Source of the DNA: Streptomyces xanthophaeus | GTDB lineage: Bacteria; Actinomycetota; Actinomycetes; Streptomycetales; Streptomycetaceae | Direction of reading: 5' to 3' | Length of the DNA: 64,000 nt | Assembly (NCBI RefSeq): GCF_000725805.1 | Contig: NZ_JOFT01000046.1 | Location: 34,050-98,049, forward strand | Shown: positions 26,857 to 35,744 of the stretch, one piece after another | Position numbering within the stretch: the first letter of the stretch is position 1 | Layout: every line of letters begins with the position of its first letter | Notes under the pieces: model-generated | Databases searched by the model: none | Told to the model about the DNA's origin: nothing | Seen by the model: the letters and a program-made list of their open reading frames with translations, nothing else | Made by a program: the position numbers and the translations under genes

Positions 26857-28221
26857 TCAGTCCGCGGTGCCCTCCAGGGCGCTGTCGGGGATCCAGGAGC
26901 CGTGGAGTCCGGCGCTCACGCGGTGGGGCAGGTGGACGGTGGCGATGCGGTCGAGGCCGCAGGCGTCGAGGACCAGCAGCTGGGAGGAGTCCTGCTTGAG
27001 GTCGGAGACGAGGGTCAGGAGGTAGCCGTCGTCCTCGCCCCGGGCCCCGGCCGCGGGGACGAAGAGCGCTTCACCGGGCATGCGGGCGTCGCCTACTCGG
27101 TGGATGCGGCGGGCGCCGGTGGTGCGGTCGTACTTGACGACGCCGTAGCCGCCGAAGCCCTTCTCGTCGGGGAAGGAAATGGCGTACTGGTAGCGGTTCT
27201 CGCTGCCCAGGTACTCCTCGTTGAGGGTGGGGAACTCCACCGCGAGGTCGTCGATGATCTGCTCGTCGACGGCGCCGGAGACCATGTCGACCACCCAGCG
27301 GCGCGTGTAGGAACGGGACACCGGCTCGGTACCCCGCCCGGGGGAGCCGGTCCACCAGTTCCAGGACAGCCGGAACCCCTCGCGGTCCACGGTGGGGCCT
27401 TCCAGGACGATGCGGCCCTGACCGTCCTCGTAGGCGTTGGCGACGTGCAGCATGTTGCCCGGCTCGATGGAGAACCAGCGGGTGCGGCGGGCGCCGTCGG
27501 CGCCGCGCGGCATGATGCCGATGCGCGACAGCTGCTGGTCGCTCCAGCCGTAGGGGATGCCGGAGTGCTCGGCCGGGTCGAAGGTGACGTTGCCCTCGAC
27601 GAAGACCACGTGGCGGCGGGTGAGGGCGAAGTCGTGCTTGAGGGAGGCGGTCGCTCCCGGGACCTCGGCGCTGTCGACGATCTCACCCTTGGCGTCGGCG
27701 ACGTAGTACGTCAGGAACGGCGGGAACGGCGAGGAACCGAAGAAGTGCAGTTCCCCCGTCTGCGGGTCCTCCTTGGGGTGCGCGGTCATCGCCGTGCGCA
27801 GCTTGCCGCGGAAGTCGTGGGCTCCGACCGTCTCCAGTTCCGGGGTGAGCTCGAAGGGGAGGTTCGCCTCGCACAGGGCGAACAGGCGTCCGGCGTGCTC
27901 GATGACGTGGGTGCCCGCGGTGCTGGCCGTCAGGTCGGGGCCCTCCTCCGTCATGTACGGGGCGCCGTCCAGCGCGGGTGTGTGCACCCAGCGGTTGCGG
28001 TACCACTCCGCCCGGCCTTCGCGCAGCCGGATCCCGTGGACCATGCCGCTGCCCTTGAACCAGTGCGTCGGGGTGACCCCGGGCTTGGGGTTGTGGCCGT
28101 TGCGGAGCAGGCGCCCGGTCAGCTCCGGGGGCAGCGTGCCCTCGACGGTGAGGCCGGTGGCGGTGATCTCGTCGGCGACGGGCGTGAAGTGACCGTTCAG
28201 GTAAGGCTTGTCGGCAGTCAC
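26857..28221 (-). CDS. Carotenoid oxygenase family protein (RPE65/lignostilbene dioxygenase-like)
   Basis: A 454-residue non-heme iron oxygenase that cleaves a double bond of a carotenoid, apocarotenoid or stilbene. It opens with PYLNGHFTPVADEITATGL and GRLLRNGHNPKPG. The four iron-binding histidines are placed in TAHPKEDPQ, ASLKHDFALT, NMLHVANAYED and GLHGSWIPD. The start is GTG at 28221 with GGAAGAGG upstream; it overlaps the stop of the MFS gene by four bases (GTGA), so translation is coupled. No signal peptide. Pairing with an exporter suggests the cleavage product, or a toxic precursor, is pumped out (inference). Confidence 0.87.
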   Translation of the reverse strand: MTADKPYLNGHFTPVADEITATGLTVEGTLPPELTGRLLRNGHNPKPGVTPTHWFKGSGMVHGIRLREGRAEWYRNRWVHTPALDGAPYMTEEGPDLTASTAGTHVIEHAGRLFALCEANLPFELTPELETVGAHDFRGKLRTAMTAHPKEDPQTGELHFFGSSPFPPFLTYYVADAKGEIVDSAEVPGATASLKHDFALTRRHVVFVEGNVTFDPAEHSGIPYGWSDQQLSRIGIMPRGADGARRTRWFSIEPGNMLHVANAYEDGQGRIVLEGPTVDREGFRLSWNWWTGSPGRGTEPVSRSYTRRWVVDMVSGAVDEQIIDDLAVEFPTLNEEYLGSENRYQYAISFPDEKGFGGYGVVKYDRTTGARRIHRVGDARMPGEALFVPAAGARGEDDGYLLTLVSDLKQDSSQLLVLDACGLDRIATVHLPHRVSAGLHGSWIPDSALEGTAD

Positions 28222-29738
28222 GGCAGGAACCTCTTCCGGTGGATGTGCGGATGCGTCAGGCGGGTCAAGGGGGGCGCGGTGCGCGGGTCGGTGCGGCGGG
28301 CGAGGGAGAGTGCCAGGAGGGCGGTGGCGGCCAGGACCGCGGCCGAGACGGTGAAGGCGGCGCGGTAGCCGGCCGTGAGCGCCTCCAGGTGCGGCTGGTG
28401 GACGGCGGCGTGCGAGGTGACGGAACCGGCCAGGGTCGCGAGCGCGGCGAGGCCGATCGCACCTCCGACCTGACGGGTGGTGTTCACCAGGCCGCCGGCC
28501 AGCCCCGCGTCCTGCGGCGGGACCTCGTCCACGGCGAGCGCGGTGAGCTGGACGAAGGCGATGCTCAGCCCCAGGCCGACCAGGACGCTGGGGCCGAGGA
28601 CGTCCGTGGCGTAGCTGCCGTGGGCACTGACGCGCGACAGCCACAGCAGGCCCACGGCCTCGGTGAACAGGGCCGTGGTCAAGGTCGTGGTGGCGCCGAT
28701 GCGCCGGGAGATGCGGGACGCCACGGCCGCCCCGAGCATGTTGGCCGCGGCGAGCGGGAGTTGACCGGCTCCGGTGACCAGGGGATCGGCGCCGAGGACC
28801 TGTTGCTGGTAGAGGGGCAGGAAGAAGAACAGGGCGATCCACACGGACCCCAGCAGCGCCATCAGCAGGTTGCCCGCGGCGACCCGGCCGGTGGTGAACA
28901 GGCGCGGCGGCAGCAGCGGGTCCGGCCGCCGGAGCTCGATGGCGGCGAAGGCCGCGAGCAGCGCGGCGGCTCCGACGAGCGAGCCCAGGACCCGTCCGTC
29001 CGTCCAGCCGGCGCCGCGTGCGGTGGTCAGGCCCCAGACCAGGCAGGTCAGGGCGACGGTGACGACGGAGGTGCCCAGCAGGTCGAACCGCCCGGTGATC
29101 CGGACGGCCGTCCGTGGCACGAGCACCACCACGGCGGTCAGGACCAGTGCCGTCCCGGACGCCACGGAATGGAAGATCCAGGGCCAGCCCCACGCCTGCG
29201 TCAGGACGCCGCCCAGCAGGACGCCGCCCGCCCCTCCCGCTCCGGAGACCGCACCCCACACCCCCAGCACCCTGCCCCGCCCGGGCCCGGGCGGGTACAG
29301 GTCCATCGCCAGGGCGAGCGCGGCCGGGGCGATGGCCGCGGCGCCGAGGCCCTGAGCGGCCCGCGCCGCGATCAGCACGCTCGCGGAAGCCGCCAGGCCC
29401 GCTGTCAGCGAGGCCGCGGCGAACACCCCGAGACCGAGGAGCAGGACCCGGCGGCGCCCGAGGAGATCGGCCGCCCGGCCGCCGGCCAGGAGCAGCGCCC
29501 CGAACGCCAGGCCGTAGGCGTTGACCACCCAGGTGGTGCCTCCGTCGGACAGGCCCACCCCGGCGCCGATCTGCGGGAGCGCCACGTTCACGATCGACGT
29601 GGCGAGCATGACCGTGAACTGCGCTGCGGCGAGCGCCGCGAGCGCGGCTCCCGGCCTGGTCCGCCGCCCGGCAGGGGCCGCAAGAGGCGGCTCGGGTGCG
29701 GGCGGTGCCGGGCCCGTCCGTGTGTGGGGGAGGTTCAT
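28218..29738 (-). CDS. MFS drug exporter, DHA2 (14-TM) family
   Basis: A 506-residue transporter with about 14 hydrophobic segments. Typical motifs: AAQFTVMLATSIVNVALPQI in TM1, WVVNAYGLAFGALLLAGGRAADLLGRRR (motif A), and the TM5 antiporter region GAVSGAGGAGGVLLGG. It likely exports a hydrophobic compound against proton entry. ATG at 29738. It is the first gene of the operon with the carotenoid oxygenase; a 10-base direct repeat lies 56-82 bases upstream of its start. Confidence 0.87.
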   Translation of the reverse strand: MNLPHTRTGPAPPAPEPPLAAPAGRRTRPGAALAALAAAQFTVMLATSIVNVALPQIGAGVGLSDGGTTWVVNAYGLAFGALLLAGGRAADLLGRRRVLLLGLGVFAAASLTAGLAASASVLIAARAAQGLGAAAIAPAALALAMDLYPPGPGRGRVLGVWGAVSGAGGAGGVLLGGVLTQAWGWPWIFHSVASGTALVLTAVVVLVPRTAVRITGRFDLLGTSVVTVALTCLVWGLTTARGAGWTDGRVLGSLVGAAALLAAFAAIELRRPDPLLPPRLFTTGRVAAGNLLMALLGSVWIALFFFLPLYQQQVLGADPLVTGAGQLPLAAANMLGAAVASRISRRIGATTTLTTALFTEAVGLLWLSRVSAHGSYATDVLGPSVLVGLGLSIAFVQLTALAVDEVPPQDAGLAGGLVNTTRQVGGAIGLAALATLAGSVTSHAAVHQPHLEALTAGYRAAFTVSAAVLAATALLALSLARRTDPRTAPPLTRLTHPHIHRKRFLP

Positions 29739-29793
29739 GGCGCACAGACTCGTGCGGGACGGTGTCCACTCTCCAGGCCGGAGACGGGCCGGG

Positions 29794-29820
29794 ACTGTCC
29801 AGTCCTGTCCAGTCCTGTCC
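29794..29820. repeat. Tandem 10-base repeat upstream of the MFS/carotenoid oxygenase operon
   Basis: ACTGTCC (29794-29800) is followed by two copies of AGTCCTGTCC (29801-29810, 29811-29820). One helical turn spacing and the internal GGACT/AGTCC symmetry suggest an operator for a regulator, possibly the ATPase regulator encoded next door. Confidence 0.4.
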
Positions 29821-29912
29821 GCCCCCGTCCACCGGCCGGGCCCGCCGCCTTGCCTGGCCGGCCCCCGGACCCCCGGGCCCGGAACTCGGCGCGCCGCACG
29901 GCAGGGCTGGGG

Positions 29913-31931
29913 CTACGGAGTCCCCGGCGGGCCGTGCAGTTCCTGCTGCCACAGGGCCGCGCACAGCAGGTCGAGGCCCTGGCGCAGATGGCGCCGGTAG
30001 GTGCCGTACGGAAGGCCGAGACGTCGGGCCGCGGCCTCCTGCGTGGGCGCGCCGGAGAAGTAGCCCGCCGTCAGGGCCTCGCGGGCCCGCACGCCGCGCG
30101 GGTCACCGGCGAGGTCGTCCACCGCCTGGCGCAGCAGGGCGCGCAATTCGCCGACGGGCTCGGGCAGGTCTGCCGCCAGGCGGGAGCGCATCAGCGCACC
30201 GGAGGCGAAGGCACCCGCATCGCGCCAGTGCGTCAGCGCCTCCCGCACGGCCTGGTCGAAGGAGGCGCGCGAGACGGGCGACACGGGCGACGGCCCCGAC
30301 GGGGCGGGCCCGCCGGTGGCCGATATGAAGCGACGCAGCCAGCTCTCCACGGGTTCCCGGCGCCAGTCGACGCCGAACAGCCCGTAGGTGTGCTCACCGA
30401 CGCGCGGCCGCGCCCCGGTGTCGACGAGGCTGCCCTTGACGCGTTCGGCCCACGTCTCGGCGTCCCGGAAGACGGCGAAGCCGTAGGCGCGGCCGCGGGC
30501 ACGCGCGGATTCCGCCTGGGCGCGGGAACTGCTCAGGTCGATGACGCGCGAGGGGACCTGGTAGCGCTCCGGGTAGATCGAGAAGCGGCTGATGCCGATG
30601 TGTTCGCCGGGACTCACCGCGGCGGTGGCGGCGGAGTACTCCCACGCCGCGGCGACGACCGGATCGGCGGCCAGGTCCTCGGGGTCGGGAGGGGCCGGCA
30701 GGGCGAGCCGGGCGGTGAACGCCACGACGCGGCCCGTACTCACGAGGCGGTAGACGCTGAAGGCCTGCGGCTGGCGCTGCGCCCAGTAGCGGACCAGTTC
30801 CGCGGAGGCCGTCCCCTCGGTCTGCGCCGCCATGCGCAGGACGACGGCGAGGTCGTCCGGGTGCAGGGGGCGGTCGTGGACCTCGTCCTCGCGGGACCAG
30901 GAGCGCACCCGTGCCAGGTTCTCACCCTCGCGGAAGAGATAGAAGAGCTCGTCCGTGACGGTCCACACCCGCTCCTCGGGTGCCTCGCGCAGGACGCGCA
31001 GGTACTCCTCCGCCAGGCGCCGGCGCATTGCGGCGAAGGCGGTGGGTGCCCGCCAGCGCAGGTCGGCGGCCAGGGTCTCGCGGGCGGCGTCGTGGGGGTG
31101 CAGTCCACGGTGCGTGGACTCCATGAAAGGGAGGTCCCTCAGCCAGGAGAACAGGAGGTGGGCGTCCTCCTCGGGCAGCACCGCGCAGAGCAGCTCCTCG
31201 GAGGTCGTGTACGCCTGCGCCGCCACCTCCAGGGCGCGGCGGTGGGCGGCCGTGGGCACCTCGCCGATCAATCCCGCCAGCAGGGTGCGCAGGACGTCCG
31301 CGGAGGGGGCCCAGACGCCCTCCTCGCCGCAGCCCGCCGATCCCGCGGCTGCCGCGAGCGACAGGGCCAGGGGGTTGCCCCCGGCGAACCGGAGCACCCG
31401 GTTGCGCAGTTCGGGCCGCAGCCGCGCCGCGCTCAGCAGACTGCGCGCCTGCTCCTCGGAGAACGGTTCCAGTTCGCTCACGTGCAGGAGCCCGGCCCAG
31501 GCGGGGTCGGCCGTCCACTGCGGCTGCGGTGCGAGCCGGCCGGCCAGGACGACCAGGGCGCCGTCCGCGGCGCGGGGCAGGAAGTGGTGCCACAGCCAGC
31601 TCTCCAGCCACTGGCAGTGCTCGAAGGAGTCCACGATCAGGACCGTGCCGGGAACGTCCGGGAAGGGACCGGCGGCGCGCTCGAAATCGGCCGGATCCCT
31701 GCTGACGAAGCGGCCGTCGAGTTCGACGACCGGCCGGCCCGCCGTACGGGCGTCGTCCGCCAGTCGGCGCAGCAGGGTCGACTTCCCGATGCCGCCCGGC
31801 CCGTACACGTAGAACGCGAACGGAGCCTGCGGATCACCAGTCAAGGCCTCCTCGAACCGCGTCAGTTGCACGCCCCGGCCGATGAAGGCCCGTACGCGCG
31901 CGCTGTTGAGTCTCTCTCCCACGGACACCAT
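29913..31931 (-). CDS. STAND-type ATP-binding regulator with C-terminal helix-turn-helix
   Basis: A 672-residue protein. It begins with a predicted AAA/STAND ATPase (ALTGDPQAPFAFYVYGPGGI, canonical Walker A GPGGIGKSTLL at about 45-55; Walker B-like GTVLIVDSFEHCQW). The middle is helical and unrecognised. The last 60 residues hold a sigma-region-4-like HTH (TQEAAARRLGLPYGTYRRHL). This is the layout of a ligand-gated transcription activator. ATG at 31931 has GGAGGAACGGGAG upstream. It precedes the MFS/carotenoid oxygenase operon on the same strand and probably controls it (inference from position). Confidence 0.75.
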   Translation of the reverse strand: MVSVGERLNSARVRAFIGRGVQLTRFEEALTGDPQAPFAFYVYGPGGIGKSTLLRRLADDARTAGRPVVELDGRFVSRDPADFERAAGPFPDVPGTVLIVDSFEHCQWLESWLWHHFLPRAADGALVVLAGRLAPQPQWTADPAWAGLLHVSELEPFSEEQARSLLSAARLRPELRNRVLRFAGGNPLALSLAAAAGSAGCGEEGVWAPSADVLRTLLAGLIGEVPTAAHRRALEVAAQAYTTSEELLCAVLPEEDAHLLFSWLRDLPFMESTHRGLHPHDAARETLAADLRWRAPTAFAAMRRRLAEEYLRVLREAPEERVWTVTDELFYLFREGENLARVRSWSREDEVHDRPLHPDDLAVVLRMAAQTEGTASAELVRYWAQRQPQAFSVYRLVSTGRVVAFTARLALPAPPDPEDLAADPVVAAAWEYSAATAAVSPGEHIGISRFSIYPERYQVPSRVIDLSSSRAQAESARARGRAYGFAVFRDAETWAERVKGSLVDTGARPRVGEHTYGLFGVDWRREPVESWLRRFISATGGPAPSGPSPVSPVSRASFDQAVREALTHWRDAGAFASGALMRSRLAADLPEPVGELRALLRQAVDDLAGDPRGVRAREALTAGYFSGAPTQEAAARRLGLPYGTYRRHLRQGLDLLCAALWQQELHGPPGTP

Positions 31932-32102
31932 GACGGCTCCCGTTCCTCCTCGATCCTGCGTCGGACAGTCCGTGCCCCGGAAGCACAGCCCACCGGTGCC
32001 CGCCTCATGGAGACGGGTACGGGGCGGGTGCGGTGCCGGTCGGGCCCGTGTTTCTTCGGCGGATCCGATGCCCCGGGGAGGGGCGCAGGACCGCCGGCGG
32101 CG

Positions 32103-33350
32103 TCAGCCGTGGCCGGTTCCGCCCGCGCGGACGGGCGTGAAGTCCAGGGACAGGGAGGCGGGGCCGCGGGTGTAGAGGCCGGTCTCCCGGTACCGGAAGC
32201 CGGGGCTGTAGCGGACCTGGTCCAGCAGGGGCAGGAGCATCGCGGCGACGGTCTCGATCTCGGCGCGGGCGAAGGCGGCGCCGACGCACTGGTGGAGTCC
32301 GCTGCCGAAGGCGAGGTGCTGGGCGGCGGCGCCGAAGGAGCGGGCGGTGCCCAGGTCGGGGCGATGGATGTCGAAGGTGTCCGGGGCGGTGAAGGCGGCG
32401 GGATCGCGGTTGGCCGCGCCGATCATGCAGAAGACGGTGGCCCCCGCGGGCACGGTGGTACCGGCGAACTCGGCTTCCCGCTCGGCCAGTCGGGGGATGA
32501 GCTGGACGGGCGGGGTGTAGCGCAGGGTCTCGGCGATCGCGGCGGGCAGCAGGGAAGGGTCCCGGCGGACGCGGGCCATCTGCTCGGGGTGGTCGATCAG
32601 GTGCTTGAAGAGGAGGGCGAGCGTCTTGTCCGCGGGCTCGGTCGCGGCGATGAGGACGTTGAGGATCAGCGCGGTGACCTCGCGGTCGCTCATGGCGACG
32701 CCGTCGAACTCGGCCGTGCACAGCTTCGAGATCAGGTCCTCGCCCGGGTGGCGGCGCCGTTGCCCGATGACGGGGAGGAGGTAGGACTCCAACTGCGCGG
32801 CGCAGTCCAGGCAGTGCCGGCGCCGCTCGGGGGTGAGGACGATGCTGGTGACGAACTCGGCGACCCCGCTGTGCCAGGCGGCCACTTGCCGCCAGTCCTT
32901 CCTGTCCAGGCCGAGGACGTCGAGGGTCACCTGGACGGCGAAGGGCCTGCCGAAGTCCTCGACGAGGTCCATCCGTCCGCGGGGCAGGAAGGGCGCGACG
33001 AGGTCGGCGGTGTTGGCGTGGACGGCCCGCACCTGGTCCCGCAGGGCCTGCCCGGTGAAGCCGCGGACGAACAGCTTGCGCTTGGCGGTGTGCTCGGCCC
33101 CCGTCATCTGGGCGAGGACCGGACCGCGCATCACCGGCTCGGCGCGCACCTGGAGGGTCTCGGTGCTGAAGGCTTCGTGGTCGGTGAGCACCCGTTTCAC
33201 GTCCTCGTAGCGGGAGAGGAAGTAGCTGTCGACCGCCGGTTCGTAGTGCACCGGCGCCTGCTCCCGCAGCCGTGCGAAGTGGCGGTAGGGGGAGGCGGCG
33301 AAGTCCTCCGAGAGGACGCTGAAGGCGGAGCCGGAGCCGGTCGTGGGCAT
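32103..33350 (-). CDS. Cytochrome P450
   Basis: A 415-residue soluble bacterial P450. ExxR is ETLR in IAETLRYTPPVQ, the haem loop is FGSGLHQCVG, and the I-helix oxygen-binding region reads AATEPADKT, a Pro-containing variant of AGxET. ATG at 33350 is chosen because GAGAGG stands 8 bases upstream; an in-frame GTG at 33380 is weaker. No ferredoxin gene is adjacent. A role in tailoring the product of the carotenoid oxygenase operon is possible but unsupported beyond proximity. Confidence 0.87.
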   Translation of the reverse strand: MPTTGSGSAFSVLSEDFAASPYRHFARLREQAPVHYEPAVDSYFLSRYEDVKRVLTDHEAFSTETLQVRAEPVMRGPVLAQMTGAEHTAKRKLFVRGFTGQALRDQVRAVHANTADLVAPFLPRGRMDLVEDFGRPFAVQVTLDVLGLDRKDWRQVAAWHSGVAEFVTSIVLTPERRRHCLDCAAQLESYLLPVIGQRRRHPGEDLISKLCTAEFDGVAMSDREVTALILNVLIAATEPADKTLALLFKHLIDHPEQMARVRRDPSLLPAAIAETLRYTPPVQLIPRLAEREAEFAGTTVPAGATVFCMIGAANRDPAAFTAPDTFDIHRPDLGTARSFGAAAQHLAFGSGLHQCVGAAFARAEIETVAAMLLPLLDQVRYSPGFRYRETGLYTRGPASLSLDFTPVRAGGTGHG

Positions 33351-33449
33351 GGCGGAGTACCTCTCGACGTGCGGGAACACCAGGGACGGGACGTTCCCTC
33401 CGGGAGCGCGCCGCGCGAGGGACCGGGCGGGAACCGGCCCGCCAGAACC

Positions 33450-34265
33450 TCAAGACGCCGCAGGGGTGCCATCGGTTGTCTCAGCGGGCCACCCCGGCAG
33501 GTTGATGCGGTACTCGACGGAGGGGTCCCCGCGCAGGGAACGGGCCACCTCGGCGACCGTGCGCGCCTGGGCCGCGGACAGGCCCCGGCCCGCCCACAGC
33601 AGCGCCGCGGCGTCCACGGCCTCGGAGGCCGCGGGTCCCGGCCGCTCGGGCAGCCGGACGCCGGTCAGCGCGGCCAGGTCGCCGGCTCCGATCCCCAGGA
33701 GGGCGGCGAAGTCCGTGACCGGACGGGGCGTCAACTCCTGCTCACCCGCGCCGATCACGCCGTAGGTGGACGCCGACAGATATGTGGGCGTCACCACCGC
33801 CAGGGCGTGGGCCAGGCCGGTCCTGTTCAGGTTGCGGTACCGGAACATGCGGATCAGCCGGCCGCCGGGACCCTCGGCGAGGGGTGTGCGGTCCTTCGGG
33901 GTGAAGCGTGAGCTGCGCTCCTCCCGTGGCAGCGAACGTATGAGCCGCAGGAGTTCACTGCGTCCCGTCGGCGGGAGGTGGACCGCATCCCGCACGATGT
34001 GCGGGACCCAGGCTGCGGCCTCGGCGTCCAGCGGCGCCGTGTCGTCCGGGACTTCCACCCCCGCGAGGACGAACAGATCGACGGCGTGGAGGTCCAGCGC
34101 ATCCGCGAGCGCCCGGATCAGCGCTTCGCCCGGGGGTCGTCGTGCGAGCACGGCCCGGACCTCGTCCGCACTCACCCCGGCGCGGCCGGCCAGCTCCTGC
34201 ACGCCGGTCCCCCTGTGGGCCAGCAGACGCCCCAGCGCGGCGCCGAACCCGGGGGAGGCCGTCAT
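33450..34265 (-). CDS. XRE-type helix-turn-helix regulator
   Basis: A 271-residue protein with an N-terminal Cro/C1-type HTH (AALGRLLAHRGTGVQELAGR ... VSADEVRAVLARRPPG). The remainder (YRNLNRTGLAHALAVVTPTY and beyond) has no clear family. Its ATG at 34265 overlaps the stop of a PucR-type remnant (ATGA), so it once was the distal gene of that regulator's transcript. It is intact despite the deletion directly upstream, but its original promoter may be lost. Confidence 0.72.
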   Translation of the reverse strand: MTASPGFGAALGRLLAHRGTGVQELAGRAGVSADEVRAVLARRPPGEALIRALADALDLHAVDLFVLAGVEVPDDTAPLDAEAAAWVPHIVRDAVHLPPTGRSELLRLIRSLPREERSSRFTPKDRTPLAEGPGGRLIRMFRYRNLNRTGLAHALAVVTPTYLSASTYGVIGAGEQELTPRPVTDFAALLGIGAGDLAALTGVRLPERPGPAASEAVDAAALLWAGRGLSAAQARTVAEVARSLRGDPSVEYRINLPGWPAETTDGTPAAS

Positions 34266-34420
34266 CGCCGGCCCGCCCTCAGTGCGGCGAGGAAGTCCAT
34301 TCTGGTTTCCAGTTCGGCCAGGTCCCGGCCGGTGAGCTGCTCGATCCGGGTCATGCGGTGGCGCAACGAGTTGACGTTCAGGTGGAGTCGGGCGGCGAAG
34401 GCGTGCCGGGTCCGGGCCGG
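34262..34420 (-). pseudogene. C-terminal remnant of a PucR-family regulator
   Basis: About 50 codons in the minus frame ending at TGA 34262-34264 read as the PucR/CdaR C-terminal HTH: FAARLHLNVNSLRHRMTRIE followed by LTGRDLAELETRMDFLAALR. The rest of the gene is missing: upstream bases switch abruptly to xanthine dehydrogenase sequence of the opposite strand. PucR regulators normally neighbour purine catabolism genes such as xdh, so the remnant supports a local deletion. Confidence 0.75.
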
Positions 34421-35735
34421 GATGACGATCGAGGCGATCGGCCTCTACACCAACAACCCGCCCTGCGGCGCGATGCGCGGCTTCGGCGCCGTCCAGGCCT
34501 GCTTCGCCTACGAGGCCCAGATGGACAAGCTCGCGGCGAAGCTGGACATGGACCCCGTCGAGTTCCGCCGGCTGAACGCCATGGAGCAGGGCACGGTCAT
34601 GCCCACCGGCCAGCCGGTCGACTCCCCGGCCCCGGTCGCCGAACTGCTGCGCCTGGTCAAGGAACGCCCGCTGCCGCCGGAGCGCCAGTGGGAGTCCGCC
34701 GACGGCGAGGCCGACGTACGCGCACTGCCGGGCGGGCTCTCCAACACCACGCACGGCGAAGGCGTCGTCCGCGGCATCGGCTACGCGGTCGGCATCAAGA
34801 ACGTCGGCTTCTCCGAGGGCTTCGACGACTACTCCACCGCCAAGGTGCGCATGGAGGTCATCAACGGCGAGCCCGTCGCACTGGTCCACACGGCCAGGGC
34901 GGAGGTCGGCCAGGGAGGCATCACCATCCACGCGCAGATCGCCCGCACCGAGCTCGGCGTACAGCAGGTCACCATCCACCCCGCCGACACCCAAGTGGGT
35001 TCGGCCGGTTCCACCTCGGCCGGGCGCCAGACGTACATGACCGGCGGTTCGGTCAAGAACTCCTGCTCGCTCGTCCGCGAGCAGGTCCTGGAGATCGGCC
35101 GCCGCAAGTTCGGCGCGCACCACCCGGCGTGGACCGGCGGCCGGCTCCTCCTGGAGAGCGGCAAGGTCGTCACCCACGACGGCGAGGTCCTCGCCACCCT
35201 CGTGGACGTCCTGGAGGACGAGGTCGTGGAGATCGAGGCCCAGTGGCGCCACCCCACCGAGCCCTTCGACCTGGTGACCGGCCAGGGCAACGGCCACGTG
35301 CAGTACTCCTTCGCCGCGCACCGGGCGGTGGTGGAGGTCGACACCGAGCTCGGCCTGGTCAAGGTCATCGAACTGGCCTGCGCCCAGGACGTCGGCAAGG
35401 CGCTCAACCCGCTGTCCGTCGTCGGCCAGATCCAGGGCAGCACCGTCCAGGGGCTGGGCGTCGCGGTGATGGAGGAGATCATCGTCGACCCGAAGAGCGC
35501 GAAGGTGAAGAACCCCTCCTTCACGGACTACCTGATCCCGACCATCCTCGACACGCCGACGATCCCGGTCGACTACCTCGAACTTGCCGACCCGAACGCG
35601 CCGTACGGGGTGCGCGGCATCGGTGAGGCCCCGACCCTGTCGTCCACCCCGGCCGTCGTCGCGGCGATCCGGAACGCGACCGGCCTGGAGCTGAACCGGA
35701 CGCCGGTGCGGCCCGAGCACCTCACGGGGACCTGA
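34421..35735 (+). pseudogene. C-terminal half of xanthine dehydrogenase molybdopterin subunit (truncated)
   Basis: From about 34425 the plus frame reads IEAIGLYTNNPPCGAMRGFG and continues to TGA at 35735, about 435 residues matching the distal half of the large molybdenum-binding subunit (VEFRRLNAMEQGTVMPTGQP, AQDVGKALNPLSVVGQIQGS, GVRGIGEAPTLSSTPAVVAA with the catalytic Glu region). The N-terminal half and the FAD and 2Fe-2S partner genes are absent. The open frame extends upstream only by chance through the PucR remnant. No ribosome site; almost certainly not functional. Confidence 0.8.
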
Positions 35736-35744
35736 CCCGCACCG

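Noticed and set aside
28239..33911. Very long plus-strand open frame of about 1890 codons
   Set aside because: It is antisense to the MFS, STAND regulator and P450 genes, has a biased Arg/Gly/Gln composition and no motifs; a by-product of high GC.
33978..35735. Apparent intact 585-codon xanthine dehydrogenase gene
   Set aside because: Only codons from about 34425 onward match the family; the upstream part is antisense to the XRE gene and PucR remnant.
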